Assembly: GCF_009765965.1 (NCBI RefSeq)
Contig: NZ_LMUL01000014.1
Coordinates: forward strand, 438,557-502,556
DNA from: Caulobacter sp. S45
GTDB taxonomy: Bacteria > Pseudomonadota > Alphaproteobacteria > Caulobacterales > Caulobacteraceae
DNA length: 64,000 nt
Reading direction: 5' to 3'
Both the position numbers and the translations under genes were made by a program. Shown one piece after another: positions 24,752 to 33,739 of this stretch. Every line of letters begins with the position of its first letter. Within the stretch, counting starts at the first letter, position 1. Under the pieces are notes generated by a model. It saw only the letters and a list, made by a program, of their open reading frames with translations, had not been told where the DNA came from and made no database searches.

Positions 24752-25369
24752 TTACTGGTGCAACTCGTTGAACAAGGGATAGAGCGAAGCAACGAGCAAG
24801 AGCGCCATAACGACATTGAACACCCGCAAGGTCGCCGGGCGGTTCAGGAGGCGTCGAACGCCCATGCCGAACGCTGTCCAGATGAAGACGGTCAAGACGC
24901 TGATCAGGGCGAAGATCAGCAGCGCAACCGCCAGGTTGGCCAGGAAACCGCGCGTCGGCACGTATGTCGAGACGGCGCCGAGCGCCATGACCCAGCCCTT
25001 AGGATTGACGAACTGGAAGGCGGCGGCGCCCAGGAAGCTGATCGGCCGCTCTGTGGTCGCCCTGACTCCGATCCCCTTGGCCGTCCCGATCTTCCAGGCC
25101 AGATAAAGCAGATAGGCCGCGCCGCCCCACTTCAGCACCTCCTGCAAGACGGGAAAGGCGACAAAGACGCCCGCAAGACCCAGGCCGCAAACGGTGAGCA
25201 GGACAATGAAGCCGATGGTGACGCCCCACATATGGGGCAGGCTGGCGCGCAAGCCGAAGTTCGCCCCCGACGCCATGAGCATGCTGTTGTTCGGCCCAGG
25301 GGTGATAGAGGCGGCGAAGGCGAACAGGCTCAGGGCGGCCAGCAGTTGTGGCGTGTAGGTTGGAGTCAT
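24752..25369 (-). CDS. LysE/RhtB-family amino acid exporter
   Basis: A 205-residue inner-membrane protein with six hydrophobic segments and the family hallmark SITPGPNNSMLMASG at residues 22-36, as well as FQFVNPKGWVMALGAV near 118. LysE/RhtB/ThrE-like carriers export amino acids or analogues by proton exchange. AAGGA lies eight bases before the ATG. The upstream intergenic region holds two unusual palindromes (25436-25452 and 25485-25504) that may control it. The substrate cannot be told. Confidence 0.92.
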   Translation of the reverse strand: MTPTYTPQLLAALSLFAFAASITPGPNNSMLMASGANFGLRASLPHMWGVTIGFIVLLTVCGLGLAGVFVAFPVLQEVLKWGGAAYLLYLAWKIGTAKGIGVRATTERPISFLGAAAFQFVNPKGWVMALGAVSTYVPTRGFLANLAVALLIFALISVLTVFIWTAFGMGVRRLLNRPATLRVFNVVMALLLVASLYPLFNELHQ

Positions 25370-25435
25370 CTCCGTCGTCCTTGGTCAGGCGGGCGGAGCG
25401 AACCTGCCCCTCCGCGGCGGGAGGGGCTTGGGGCC

Positions 25436-25452
25436 TCTAGCCTAGGGCTAGA
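25436..25452. promoter_or_regulatory. Palindrome upstream of lysE-like gene, site 1
   Basis: Perfect inverted repeat TCTAGCC-TAG-GGCTAGA between the divergent exporter gene and the small cysteine-rich gene. It resembles a dimeric regulator site, in shape like those of MerR-family activators; no regulator gene is adjacent. Confidence 0.45.
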
Positions 25453-25484
25453 ATTGGCTCTCCATTCCCTCGCGCACACCCGCG

Positions 25485-25504
25485 ACCTGGACCATGGTCC
25501 AGGT
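25485..25504. promoter_or_regulatory. Palindrome upstream of lysE-like gene, site 2
   Basis: A 20-base perfect palindrome centred on ACCATGGT (arms ACCTGGACCA/TGGTCCAGGT). It is 33 bases from site 1 in the same 237-base divergent intergenic region. A symmetrical run of this length is unlikely to be chance and suggests a protein-binding operator. Confidence 0.5.
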
Positions 25505-25606
25505 GCAGATAGTGGCTACGAGAGCTTGGCGGTTGAGCATTGTGCGCGGTTAGCATGGGCGACCGGGCTTCGCAATTCCGCGTCGAGGCTTTAACTCGAC
25601 AGCCTC

Positions 25607-25792
25607 ATGATCCCCGTCGACACAGATCGGCTACCCAAGCCGCCGGATAAACCGGACCCGCTCGAATGCTGCAACCGGGGATGCTGCCCATGCATCTTCG
25701 ACTATTACTGGGACGCGCTCGATCGGTGGAAGGCCGTGATCCAGGCCCAGGGGCTCGACCCCGACCTCGTCCTGGCCAGCGTTTCCAAATAG
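25607..25792 (+). CDS. Small cysteine-rich protein, oxidoreductase-like domain type
   Basis: A 61-residue protein matching the small Oxidored-like family (PF09791 as I recall it): a proline-rich start (PKPPDKPDPLE) followed by CCNRGCCPCIFDYYWDALDRW. The cysteine cluster C-C-x3-C-C-x-C probably binds metal or is redox active; the family has no proven function. It starts with ATG at 25607, and the purine content upstream is poor. The downstream amidase starts 94 bases later on the same strand. Confidence 0.72.
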   Translation: MIPVDTDRLPKPPDKPDPLECCNRGCCPCIFDYYWDALDRWKAVIQAQGLDPDLVLASVSK

Positions 25793-25886
25793 CCGACGCG
25801 CGCCGTGTCCTCACAGGTGGAGGACATATCGTCCATTCGGTCGGCGGCACTTCCCCCATCGGACGCCGCGCAGCCAAGAGGACCGA

Positions 25887-27203
25887 ATGTTCGCCGATCG
25901 CCGTGACGGCTTTATCGAGGGCTCAAGCAGCCCACGGGTCTTCCTCGAGGAACGCCTGGAGCGCATCGCCGCCCGCGAGCCGGACGTGAAGGCCTTCGTC
26001 CATCTGGACCTGGACGCCGCCCGCGCAGCGGCGGACGCGTCCAGCCAGCGGTACCGGGAGGGTCGCCCACTGTCCCCCATCGACGGTATGCCGCTCGGGA
26101 TCAAGGATGTGTTCGACACCCGCGACCTGCCGACCGAGATGGGCTCGCCGTTCCATCTTGGCCGCCGCGCCGAACATGACGCCGCCCACGTCTACGCCGC
26201 CCGCGCGGCCGGCGCCTTTGTGCTGGGCAAGACCGTGACCAGCATGTTCGCCATCGTCGGGGCCGGCCCGACCCGCAATCCCCTCGACCTGTCGCGCTCG
26301 CCGGGCGCGACCTCGGCCGGCTCGGCGGCGGCGGCAGCGGCGGGGATGGTTCCAGTCGCGACCGGTTCCCAGGCCCGAGGCTCGATCTTGCGGCCGGCAA
26401 GCTATTGTGGCGTTTACGGCTTCAAACCCACCTACGGCGCGCTGAACCGGGCCGGGACGCTCACGCCAGGCAAGTCCTACGATCATCTCGGCGCCCTGGC
26501 GCAGTCGCTCGACGATCTTTGGCTGCTGTTGTGGGAGGTGGCGCAGCGGGCCGGCGGGGACCCTGGCTATCCCGGCCTTTTCGGCCAGGCGGAACCGCCT
26601 AGCCCCCGCCCGCCCGCACGCATAGCTCTGATCGAGACGGCCGGCTGGTCCGAAGCGACGGATGAGGCCAAGGCGGCGCTGCTATCCTATGCGGACGATC
26701 TGCGGTCGCGCGGGGTGCGCGTGGTTACCCGCGCGGACGACGAGGATCTCGCCCGCTACGAGGACCTTCTCCAACAGGTCACCGGCCATTGGGAGACGAT
26801 CAGCCACTATGAGACCTTGTGGCCTATGCAATCCTATCGAGACCGCGATCCGACCAAGCTGTCCGCCCCGATCCTACGAGGAATCGAAAATGGAGAGCGG
26901 ATCACCCCTGCTGCGTATCGCGCGAGCCTGACCTGGCGCGAGACGCTGCGGCGGGCCCACGCCGAACTTTCAGGGCGCTTCGACCTGCTCGCGACCTTGT
27001 CCGCCACTGGGGCCGCGCCAACCTTTCCTCAGCCGGGTTCATCGACCTTCAACGAGTTGGCGACGCTGATCGGCGTCCCCGCCCTTTCGGCGCCGCTCCT
27101 GGCCGCGGAGGGATTGCCGCTCGGGCTGCAACTGATCGGCTTCCGCGACCGGGACTACGCCCTGCTGGAATACGCACGCAGCCTTCAGCCGATCGCCCCC
27201 TAA
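25887..27203 (+). CDS. Amidase-signature hydrolase
   Basis: A 438-residue cytosolic amidase-signature enzyme. The Ser-cisSer-Lys triad is recognisable: Lys73 in GIKDVFD, a serine in the SPGATSAGSAAAAAAG loop (about 138-152), and the likely nucleophile Ser166 in GSQARGSILRPASYCGVYG. The usual GGSSGGS loop is replaced by GATSAGS and the GTDTGGS segment by GSQARGS, so it is a divergent subgroup. These enzymes hydrolyse amide bonds of small molecules. GAGGA sits five bases before the ATG. Its end overlaps the converging amidase gene by four bases. Confidence 0.88.
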   Translation: MFADRRDGFIEGSSSPRVFLEERLERIAAREPDVKAFVHLDLDAARAAADASSQRYREGRPLSPIDGMPLGIKDVFDTRDLPTEMGSPFHLGRRAEHDAAHVYAARAAGAFVLGKTVTSMFAIVGAGPTRNPLDLSRSPGATSAGSAAAAAAGMVPVATGSQARGSILRPASYCGVYGFKPTYGALNRAGTLTPGKSYDHLGALAQSLDDLWLLLWEVAQRAGGDPGYPGLFGQAEPPSPRPPARIALIETAGWSEATDEAKAALLSYADDLRSRGVRVVTRADDEDLARYEDLLQQVTGHWETISHYETLWPMQSYRDRDPTKLSAPILRGIENGERITPAAYRASLTWRETLRRAHAELSGRFDLLATLSATGAAPTFPQPGSSTFNELATLIGVPALSAPLLAAEGLPLGLQLIGFRDRDYALLEYARSLQPIAP

Positions 27204-28831
27204 GGCACGGGCGCCAGCAGAGACGCGACCTCAGGCGTATCCTCGACAGACGGGATGAAGCTCGGGGCGCGGCGGGCGTGGGTCGCCCGCTCGAAGGCCG
27301 CGCCTAGTCCCAGCAACCGCGCCTCCGACCAAGCCGGCCCGATGAAGGACAGCCCCACCGGCAAGCCCCGGACATCGCCCATGGGCACGGTCAGGTGCGG
27401 GTATCCAGCCATGGCCGGCGTACCGGAGGCCGATCCCTGGGAATTGTCCGCGTCCACCCCGTCGCTGCGCCAGGCCGGTCCCGTAGTCTCGGCGATAAGC
27501 GCGTCGAGGCGGTTGTCGGCCAGCATCCGATCGATGCCCTCCTCGCGCGTGAGACGGCGGGCCAGGGCCAGCGCCTTCAGATAGTCCGGATCATCCAGAC
27601 CCTTGCTCATTTCCGCCTTCTCAAAGGTCTCCTGGCCGAACAACGCCAGTTCACGCGGCGTGGCGCGGTCGAAGGCGATCAGGTCGGACAGGGTGCGTAC
27701 CTTCACGATGTCCGAGGTAGTGGCGAGATAGCCGGCCATGTCCGCCTTCAGCTCGGTGTCGAGGATAAGCTGCTCCGCCTCGCCTAGAGCGGGGGACGGC
27801 AGAGGCGGGTCGATCTCGACCAGCACGGCCCCAGCAGCGCGGAGCGCCGCCAGGGTGCGATCGAACAGGGCGAGTTCGGCGACCGACTTGCGGCCGGCCG
27901 GCCGCAGCACGCCCAAGCGCTTCCCCACTAACGTCGCGGCTCCAAGACCCACCATGTAGTCGATCTTGTGGGCGTCGGCCTCGCGGGTGGCCGGGTCGGC
28001 AGGGTCCGAGCCCGCCATGACCGTCAGCATCGCCGCCACGTCGGCCACGCTGCGTCCCATCGGCCCGGCGGTGTCCTGGGTGTGGGAGATCGGTACGATG
28101 TGGGTGCGTGAGAGCAAGCCGACCGTAGGCTTGAGCCCCACCACCCCATTGATCGACGCCGGACAGGTGACCGAACCGTTGGTCTCGGTGCCTATGGCCA
28201 GCGCCGCCAGGCTAGCCGAGACCGCCGCCCCAGACCCCGAACTCGATCCGCAGGCGTTGCGGTCCAGCACATAGGGGTTCTTGACCAAGCCCCCCACCGC
28301 ACTCCAGCCGCTGACCGACTTGGACGAGCGGATATTGGCCCATTCGCTGAGATTGGTCTTGCCGAGGATGACCGCGCCCGCCGTCCGCAGCCGCGCCACG
28401 ATAGGGGCGTCGCGACTCGACAGGTTGTCCTTGAGCGCCAGCGATCCGGCCGTGGTCGGCATGGGATCGGCGGTCTCGATATTGTCCTTCACCAGCACGG
28501 GCACGCCATGCAGGAGACCGCGCGACCCCTTGGCGCGGCGCTCGGCGTCGAGCGCGCGCGCCTGTTCCAGCGCTTTGGGGTTCAGCGCGATGATGCTGCG
28601 CAGGGTCGGGCCGCTGCGGTCGACGGCTTGAATGCGGGCGAGATAGGCGCGGACCAACGCCTCCGAGGTGATCCGCCCAGCCGCCATGTCGGCCTGGAGC
28701 TGGGCGACCGACGCTTCCTCGACACGATAGGACGCAGCCTGCGCCGTCGCCTGGGCGGCGATGAGAGCGAACAACAACCCCACCGTCAGGGCGCAGGTTG
28801 CAGCGAACCTCCAACGAAGCACGGACGTCAT
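27200..28831 (-). CDS. Secreted amidase-signature hydrolase
   Basis: A 543-residue amidase-signature protein with a signal peptide (about 1-34, ending ATAQAAS), so it acts in the periplasm. The triad is canonical: Lys115 in VPVLVKDN, the CGSSSGSG loop at 194-201, and Ser220 in GTETNGSVTCPASINGVVGLKPT. Secreted amidases of this type cleave amides such as peptide amides or acylamides. I start it at the ATG at 28831, where the signal peptide begins. It lies 50 bases after the NHL-repeat gene on the same strand, so they are probably co-transcribed. It is a distant paralogue of the converging amidase at 25887. Confidence 0.9.
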   Translation of the reverse strand: MTSVLRWRFAATCALTVGLLFALIAAQATAQAASYRVEEASVAQLQADMAAGRITSEALVRAYLARIQAVDRSGPTLRSIIALNPKALEQARALDAERRAKGSRGLLHGVPVLVKDNIETADPMPTTAGSLALKDNLSSRDAPIVARLRTAGAVILGKTNLSEWANIRSSKSVSGWSAVGGLVKNPYVLDRNACGSSSGSGAAVSASLAALAIGTETNGSVTCPASINGVVGLKPTVGLLSRTHIVPISHTQDTAGPMGRSVADVAAMLTVMAGSDPADPATREADAHKIDYMVGLGAATLVGKRLGVLRPAGRKSVAELALFDRTLAALRAAGAVLVEIDPPLPSPALGEAEQLILDTELKADMAGYLATTSDIVKVRTLSDLIAFDRATPRELALFGQETFEKAEMSKGLDDPDYLKALALARRLTREEGIDRMLADNRLDALIAETTGPAWRSDGVDADNSQGSASGTPAMAGYPHLTVPMGDVRGLPVGLSFIGPAWSEARLLGLGAAFERATHARRAPSFIPSVEDTPEVASLLAPVP

Positions 28832-28881
28832 CGGCCTTCTTCTCCCAGTAGATCGACAAGCCTGACGGCGCGGACTTCCGT

Positions 28882-29949
28882 CTAACGCCGTGACGACTTG
28901 AACCACATGACCTGATCGCCCGCGGTCGTGATCGGCTCCCCGGACGCCGTCACTTCGACGCCGTGCAGGACGTGCTCACCATCGACGTCGAGATGACCCA
29001 GCATCTTGCCAGTCTTGGCATCCAGCTTGACCAGCCAGCCCGGCGCGCCGGTCGGCAAGTTCAACGGCGCCATGCCCGCCCACAACACACCACCCACCAG
29101 CTTCAGGGAATAGACCCGGCCCAGCCCGGTGATCTCACCAAGAAACCGGCCATCGAGATCGAACGTCTCGATCCGGCCATTCTCGCGATCCGCCACGTAG
29201 ATCACGCCGTCGGGACCGATCTGGATCGCGTGCGGCAGGTGGAACTGGCCGGGCCCCACGCCATGCTCGCCCCATTGCTTCACGCGCTTGCCGTCCGGCG
29301 TGTATTCCAACACGCGGGCGTTGCCATAACCGTCGGTTATGAAAAGTCGCCCATTGGGACCAAAGGCGATGTCCGTCGCGCCATTGAACGGACCCTTCAT
29401 CTGCGGCTGCTCGCCGACAGCGATGGCCATAAGCTTTTCGCCACGCGAGGAGTATTTGACCACCAACGATGACGCAGCATCCACCGTCCAGATATTTCCG
29501 GCCGGATCGATGCGAATGCTGTGGGGTATCGTGTATTCGCCCCTCCCCCACGAACGGAGAAGCTTACCGCCACTGTCCAACACCAGGATCGGGTCCGCCT
29601 TATCGCCGCGCTGAAGCTCGTAGAGGTTTCCCTTGGCGTCCAGCGCCACCCACGAGACCATCCCCGACCGCCAGTCCACACTCGGCGGCCGCGCCGTGAA
29701 CATCGTGGCGACGAACGGAAGCTTTGGCGAAGCCTCGATCCGGACGCGGAGATCGTCCGCCGCGCGATCTCGAGCGGCCTTCAGCGCTGCGGGATCGCCG
29801 CTGGCCTGAACTCCCGCGCTCGTCGCACCATTAGTCGACGCCGGTGATGCACGAACTGCAGATTGCGCAAGACTCAGGCTGCTGACCAAGGCAAGCCATG
29901 CTCCGGCGCAGCTGACCATCGCCAGCGTGCCATGTCCGCGCATGCGCAT
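28882..29949 (-). CDS. Secreted NHL-repeat beta-propeller protein
   Basis: A 355-residue protein with a signal peptide (MRMRGHGTLAMVSCAGAWLALVSSLSLAQS) and a six-bladed NHL-type propeller. Repeats show as IPHSIRIDPAGNIWTVDAASSLVVKY, GATDIAFGPNGRLFITDGYGNARVLEY and LPHAIQIGPDGVIYVADRENGRIETF, about 50 residues apart. The layout resembles the lyase domain of peptidylglycine alpha-amidating enzymes, which suggests binding or processing of amides; no bacterial function is proven. It starts at ATG 29949; 29943 is a second choice. It lies upstream of the secreted amidase. Confidence 0.85.
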   Translation of the reverse strand: MRMRGHGTLAMVSCAGAWLALVSSLSLAQSAVRASPASTNGATSAGVQASGDPAALKAARDRAADDLRVRIEASPKLPFVATMFTARPPSVDWRSGMVSWVALDAKGNLYELQRGDKADPILVLDSGGKLLRSWGRGEYTIPHSIRIDPAGNIWTVDAASSLVVKYSSRGEKLMAIAVGEQPQMKGPFNGATDIAFGPNGRLFITDGYGNARVLEYTPDGKRVKQWGEHGVGPGQFHLPHAIQIGPDGVIYVADRENGRIETFDLDGRFLGEITGLGRVYSLKLVGGVLWAGMAPLNLPTGAPGWLVKLDAKTGKMLGHLDVDGEHVLHGVEVTASGEPITTAGDQVMWFKSSRR

Positions 29950-30132
29950 TGGCTTTTTATCTCCAGGGGTTCGGCAAGCTGCACAAACCAAGTGCGAGCC
30001 TGCTAAACCGCTGTCAATCACAACCGCCTTCGAAGCTCGGCTTTAATGGGGCGCCGCCCGGCGGAAACGCGTGCAGGCCGCAGAAATCTGCGGCTCGCAT
30101 GCATGTGAAGCAAGTCCACGCCGTAGCCGGCG

Positions 30133-30164
30133 GCGGCGAGATTCCCTCCCAGGAATCTCGCCGC
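30133..30164 (-). terminator. Long hairpin downstream of TonB receptor
   Basis: A 13-base perfect stem (GCGGCGAGATTCC/GGAATCTCGCCGC, arms 30133-30145 and 30152-30164) with a six-base loop starts eight bases after the receptor stop. It has no T-run, but its length makes it a good transcription or RNA-stability barrier between the receptor and the NHL gene. Confidence 0.7.
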
Positions 30165-30171
30165 AAGACCA

Positions 30172-32562
30172 TCAATATTTGTAGGTCAGATCAATGCCGG
30201 CCGTGAGCGGCTGGTTGGTGACGATCCGGTTGAAGGCCGCGCTGGGCAGGGTCTCCTGCAGCAGGCTCTCCAACTGGGCGCGCTGGTTGAATAGGTTCTT
30301 GACGAACACGGTCGCGCCCCAGCCGTTCGGGGACTGAACCCCGGCCCGGATGTTGGTCAGGTCGTAGGACGGCAGGGCGATGTATTCGCCGTTGGTCGAG
30401 AAGCCGAACGGGAAAGCCAACGAGAAGCGCTTGCCGACATAGGCGTTCTCCAACTCGGCGCTAAAGCGGTAGCCATTGGAGAAATCCTTGGCGTAGCTCA
30501 GGATCAAGTCCCCATTCACCGGCGCCACGTCGGAGAGTTTGTGCAGAGGCGTGATCAGCCAGTGCGGGCCCGGATCGACCGAAGCGTCGGTGTAGCTACC
30601 CGAGACCGACAGGTTGAAGCCGCCGCCAAGCACCGCCTGGGTCTCGACCTCGCCGCCATAGATGGTGGCGTGGTTTCCGTTGATGTTCAGCGGCCAGTCG
30701 CCGGGGAGAGCCTCGAGCTGGATGTTGCTCCAGTCCTCGTAGTAGACGCTGGCGTCCACCGTCAGCCGCCGGTCGAAGAAGCGCGCCTTCTGGCCGGCCT
30801 CATAGCTCCACACCGAGTCCGACTTGTAGCTGGAAGGCCACTTGCCGCCCGTGAAGTTGTAGGGGGCGAAGACGGCGCTCCAGTACGGGCCGGTGGTCGG
30901 ATAGGCGGCGTTGCCGCCGCCGGGACGGAAGCCCTTGGCGATGGTGCCATAGAGCATCAGGTTGCGGGTGAAGTCGTAGGACAGGTTGAACTTCGGGTTG
31001 AAGCCGTTCTGGTCCTGCTTGATCCGACCGGAGTTCGACGGCGCCGCCGCCCCGAGCGCCGAACCCCAGCCGCTGATCACCGAGGAATAGGTGTAATCGT
31101 AGCTGTACCAGCGCAGGCCGAAGGTGGCCTTGAGTTTATTAGTGAGCTCGTAGGTTCCCTCGCCGAACACCGCATACTGGGTGATGGTGGTCGGCGAGTT
31201 GGCGTCGAACCAGTTGGGCGTGGTGGCCGGCTGGAAGGTGCCGATGTCCATGTAGGCCGAAGGGTTCGCGGTGGTCCCGTTGAAGGTCCACCGGGAGGCG
31301 AAGCTGCTGTAGAACAGCCCGCCGACCCAGGTCAGTCGTCCACTGCCCTTGGACGCGAAGCGCAGTTCCTCGCTGAACTGCTGGGAGGGGTCGTTCTCGC
31401 GCCCGGACACCTCGCCGCTGCCGTTGGGACCGTAATAACCAGGATTGGGCAGGCCATTGTTTGAGGCGAAAGTGACTTCGGTCTGTGGATTGTTGAAGTC
31501 TTCGCTGCCGTCCTCGACCTGGATCGAGCGGCGATACCACTGGGCGGTGCTGGAAGTGATGTCGAAGTCGTCGAAGTCGTAGTTCACGTTCAGGCTGAAC
31601 ACCGTGATGGTGTCGCTGCTGGGCTCGGCGACGTCGAAGGGTTGGTAGTGGGCCTGGGTCCCAGGCGTGCTGTCGTAAGCGCTGATCCCATCCTGGTGGT
31701 CGGTCTGGTAGAACACGGCGGGCGTGATCGACAGGCGCGGGATCGGCTTCCACAGCAGCGACGCGCGCACGCTGTAGATCTGATCGGCGTTGGAGCCGGG
31801 ATACTTCTTCTGCACCGCGGCGTCCTGGACGTCGCCCCGCGTCGCGCCGTTGTTGGTGACCAGCGGGAAGGGGTTGGCCACGATCCGGTCGATCCAGCCG
31901 CTGGTGTAGGCTTCGCTCCCCACCACCCGCAGGGCAAGCTTATCCTCGACCAACGGGATGTTGATCATGAAGTTGTCGCCGTGGTTGAAGCCGCCGCCCT
32001 CGGTGCCGGACAGGATGCTTTCAGCCGAGGCGTGATAGCCGGTGAGGTCGGGCTGATTGGTGAGCAGCCGCACCGTCCCGCCCATGGAACCGGACCCGTA
32101 GAGCGTGCCCTGCGGGCCGCGCAGCACTTCGACCCGGTTCAGGTCGTAGAGGGTGGGGTTGATCACCACCTTGCCGTTCTGGGCGCCGGCCGGAGCGGTC
32201 ATGGGCACGTCGTCGAGGTAGAACCCAACGGTGGAGGAGTTGCCGCCGCTCGAGGTCATGCCTCGCAGCTCGATCTCGGTCTGGCCGGGCCCCTCGCTCT
32301 TCAGCGACACGCCCGGCACCGACTGGGCGAGCGTGGTGAAGTCGGTCATGCCGCGCGCCTGCAGGTCCTGGCCGCCGATCGCGGTGATGCTGATCGGCGT
32401 GTCCTGCACCGTGGAGCTGCGCTTCTGCGCGGTCACGACGACCTCGGAAACCAAGGCAGCGCTGCCGGCGACAGGGGCCGAATCAGCGCGCGCCTCCAAA
32501 GCAACGGACATCGCCGTACTGCTCAACAATGCCGTCATGGCGAGCTTCATGCTTGCGGTCAT
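30172..32562 (-). CDS. TonB-dependent outer-membrane receptor
   Basis: A 796-residue receptor. Signal peptide (about 1-27, ending ARADS), TonB box-like SEVVVTAQKR at about 39-48, plug domain with TLAQSVPGVSL, EIELRGMTSSGG and LNRVEVLRGPQGTLYGSGSMGGTVRLLTNQP (about 140-170), then a barrel ending DLTYKY. The plug and barrel match the large Caulobacterales/sphingomonad family often linked to uptake of aromatic or plant-derived compounds. It is followed by NHL and amidase genes, so an amide-containing ligand is possible (inference). GGGGGA lies upstream of the ATG. Confidence 0.93.
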   Translation of the reverse strand: MTASMKLAMTALLSSTAMSVALEARADSAPVAGSAALVSEVVVTAQKRSSTVQDTPISITAIGGQDLQARGMTDFTTLAQSVPGVSLKSEGPGQTEIELRGMTSSGGNSSTVGFYLDDVPMTAPAGAQNGKVVINPTLYDLNRVEVLRGPQGTLYGSGSMGGTVRLLTNQPDLTGYHASAESILSGTEGGGFNHGDNFMINIPLVEDKLALRVVGSEAYTSGWIDRIVANPFPLVTNNGATRGDVQDAAVQKKYPGSNADQIYSVRASLLWKPIPRLSITPAVFYQTDHQDGISAYDSTPGTQAHYQPFDVAEPSSDTITVFSLNVNYDFDDFDITSSTAQWYRRSIQVEDGSEDFNNPQTEVTFASNNGLPNPGYYGPNGSGEVSGRENDPSQQFSEELRFASKGSGRLTWVGGLFYSSFASRWTFNGTTANPSAYMDIGTFQPATTPNWFDANSPTTITQYAVFGEGTYELTNKLKATFGLRWYSYDYTYSSVISGWGSALGAAAPSNSGRIKQDQNGFNPKFNLSYDFTRNLMLYGTIAKGFRPGGGNAAYPTTGPYWSAVFAPYNFTGGKWPSSYKSDSVWSYEAGQKARFFDRRLTVDASVYYEDWSNIQLEALPGDWPLNINGNHATIYGGEVETQAVLGGGFNLSVSGSYTDASVDPGPHWLITPLHKLSDVAPVNGDLILSYAKDFSNGYRFSAELENAYVGKRFSLAFPFGFSTNGEYIALPSYDLTNIRAGVQSPNGWGATVFVKNLFNQRAQLESLLQETLPSAAFNRIVTNQPLTAGIDLTYKY

Positions 32563-33739
32563 ATCTGGGTCCCCCTTTTATCATCCAGGATTCCCCGCCC
32601 ATGACCTGATCAGCACAGAATGACGTCAAAGTTTGTGACCCGCAGGAGCGAACACCTACGTACGGTCATCTCGATGATTTTCGTCAGCCGCCAGATTTTA
32701 TTAGAACTCAGCCGTACGCGCTTCCCGCGTAAACATTCCATCTGAGCCGAGGCTAAATGACATAAAGAGGACGTAATTTATTGTCTCTCAGCATCCGCCG
32801 AAACTGGAATTGTTCCGGCGATCCGGTTCGAAACAGGACCTGGCTGCGACGTCGTTATATTCGACGGCCCTCTACCGTAGCCCCTCGAAACAGGGGCCTT
32901 CTTGAACGACCCCATCAACGAAAACCGCAGCGACAACGCCAATATTCGCCCAAATTCTCGCAAATTCAAAAGCAAATCAGCTGGCGTCAGCCCCGCACGA
33001 TAGCACGTCGATGGACATTTCGTCTAAATATATCCGACACCACCCATCATCTTTGCAAGAAAAGGCTCGGAGAAACTCAAATTGAAAATATATGCTGCGA
33101 AAAAATATGCATTCCCCGCGATCGGGTCGAGATTTGTTGTTTTTTGATTCGGACACTTCTATCACCGCCCAGCCGCATTGAATTTGCTACTTGACTCCGC
33201 TGGCGCATGATTATGATGTGAAAGCGCAAACACAATCACAAACATAAGGGCGGCGCCTGCGACGATAGCCTCCACCAACCGAGCCCGTCGACGAGGGGAT
33301 GTCTGGGGATCGCGGACCAACTTTTCGGGTGTATTAGCGGTCGGGTCCAAGAAAGCTCTCTCCTACCGAAGACAGGTCGCCAACGTTGGGACGGCGAATC
33401 CAAATTGGATATTGAGCAGCGGGGCGAGCGCCATGGCGACGCGTTCCGCGCTCCCCCACTTTTTGAGACAACGCCTTCCACGCGGCGCATTATCGTAAAT
33501 TACGCCCGTCGACTCGATATCGAATTTCCACCAAAATCATAATAGCGGCATAAAATGCGGCTAGATTTACTCAATCGAATTGAAACATTCCCCTGATGAA
33601 GAAGGAATTTTTCCAACCTGTTCGGTTAGGTCAATTACATTCACACCCGATGAAACGAACTCCTGGTTATCGGTTCGAACGTTCTGCAAGATGCTGAATT
33701 TTCATCGGAACCGGACCTTCATAGGCCGGTCGACAAAAT
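32563..33739. other. Low-GC, gene-poor stretch
   Basis: About 1.2 kb, visibly richer in A and T than its surroundings (for example around 33010-33150 and 33490-33700). Apart from one possible small gene (33162-33350), I see no convincing coding region. A short stem (GCCCCT-N6-AGGGGC) at 32880-32897 is followed by CTTCTT. The composition suggests acquired DNA, an eroded gene, or a long promoter region for the flanking genes, both of which are transcribed on the minus strand. Confidence 0.5.
33162..33350 (-). CDS. Possible small single-pass membrane protein
   Basis: A 62-residue reading frame from a TTG at 33350, with AGGAGAG nine bases upstream. It has a basic cytosolic part (TSPRRRARLVE), one hydrophobic helix (AIVAGAALMFVIVFALS), and a His-rich periplasmic tail (HHNHAPAES). 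The positive-inside pattern fits a real small membrane protein. No family is recognised, and it lies in a low-GC region, so it could also be a chance frame. Confidence 0.42.
   Translation of the reverse strand: MDPTANTPEKLVRDPQTSPRRRARLVEAIVAGAALMFVIVFALSHHNHAPAESSSKFNAAGR

Noticed and set aside
32880-32897. Small stem GCCCCT/AGGGGC followed by CTTCTT as an intrinsic terminator
   Set aside because: The stem is only six pairs, and no plus-strand gene lies upstream to be terminated.
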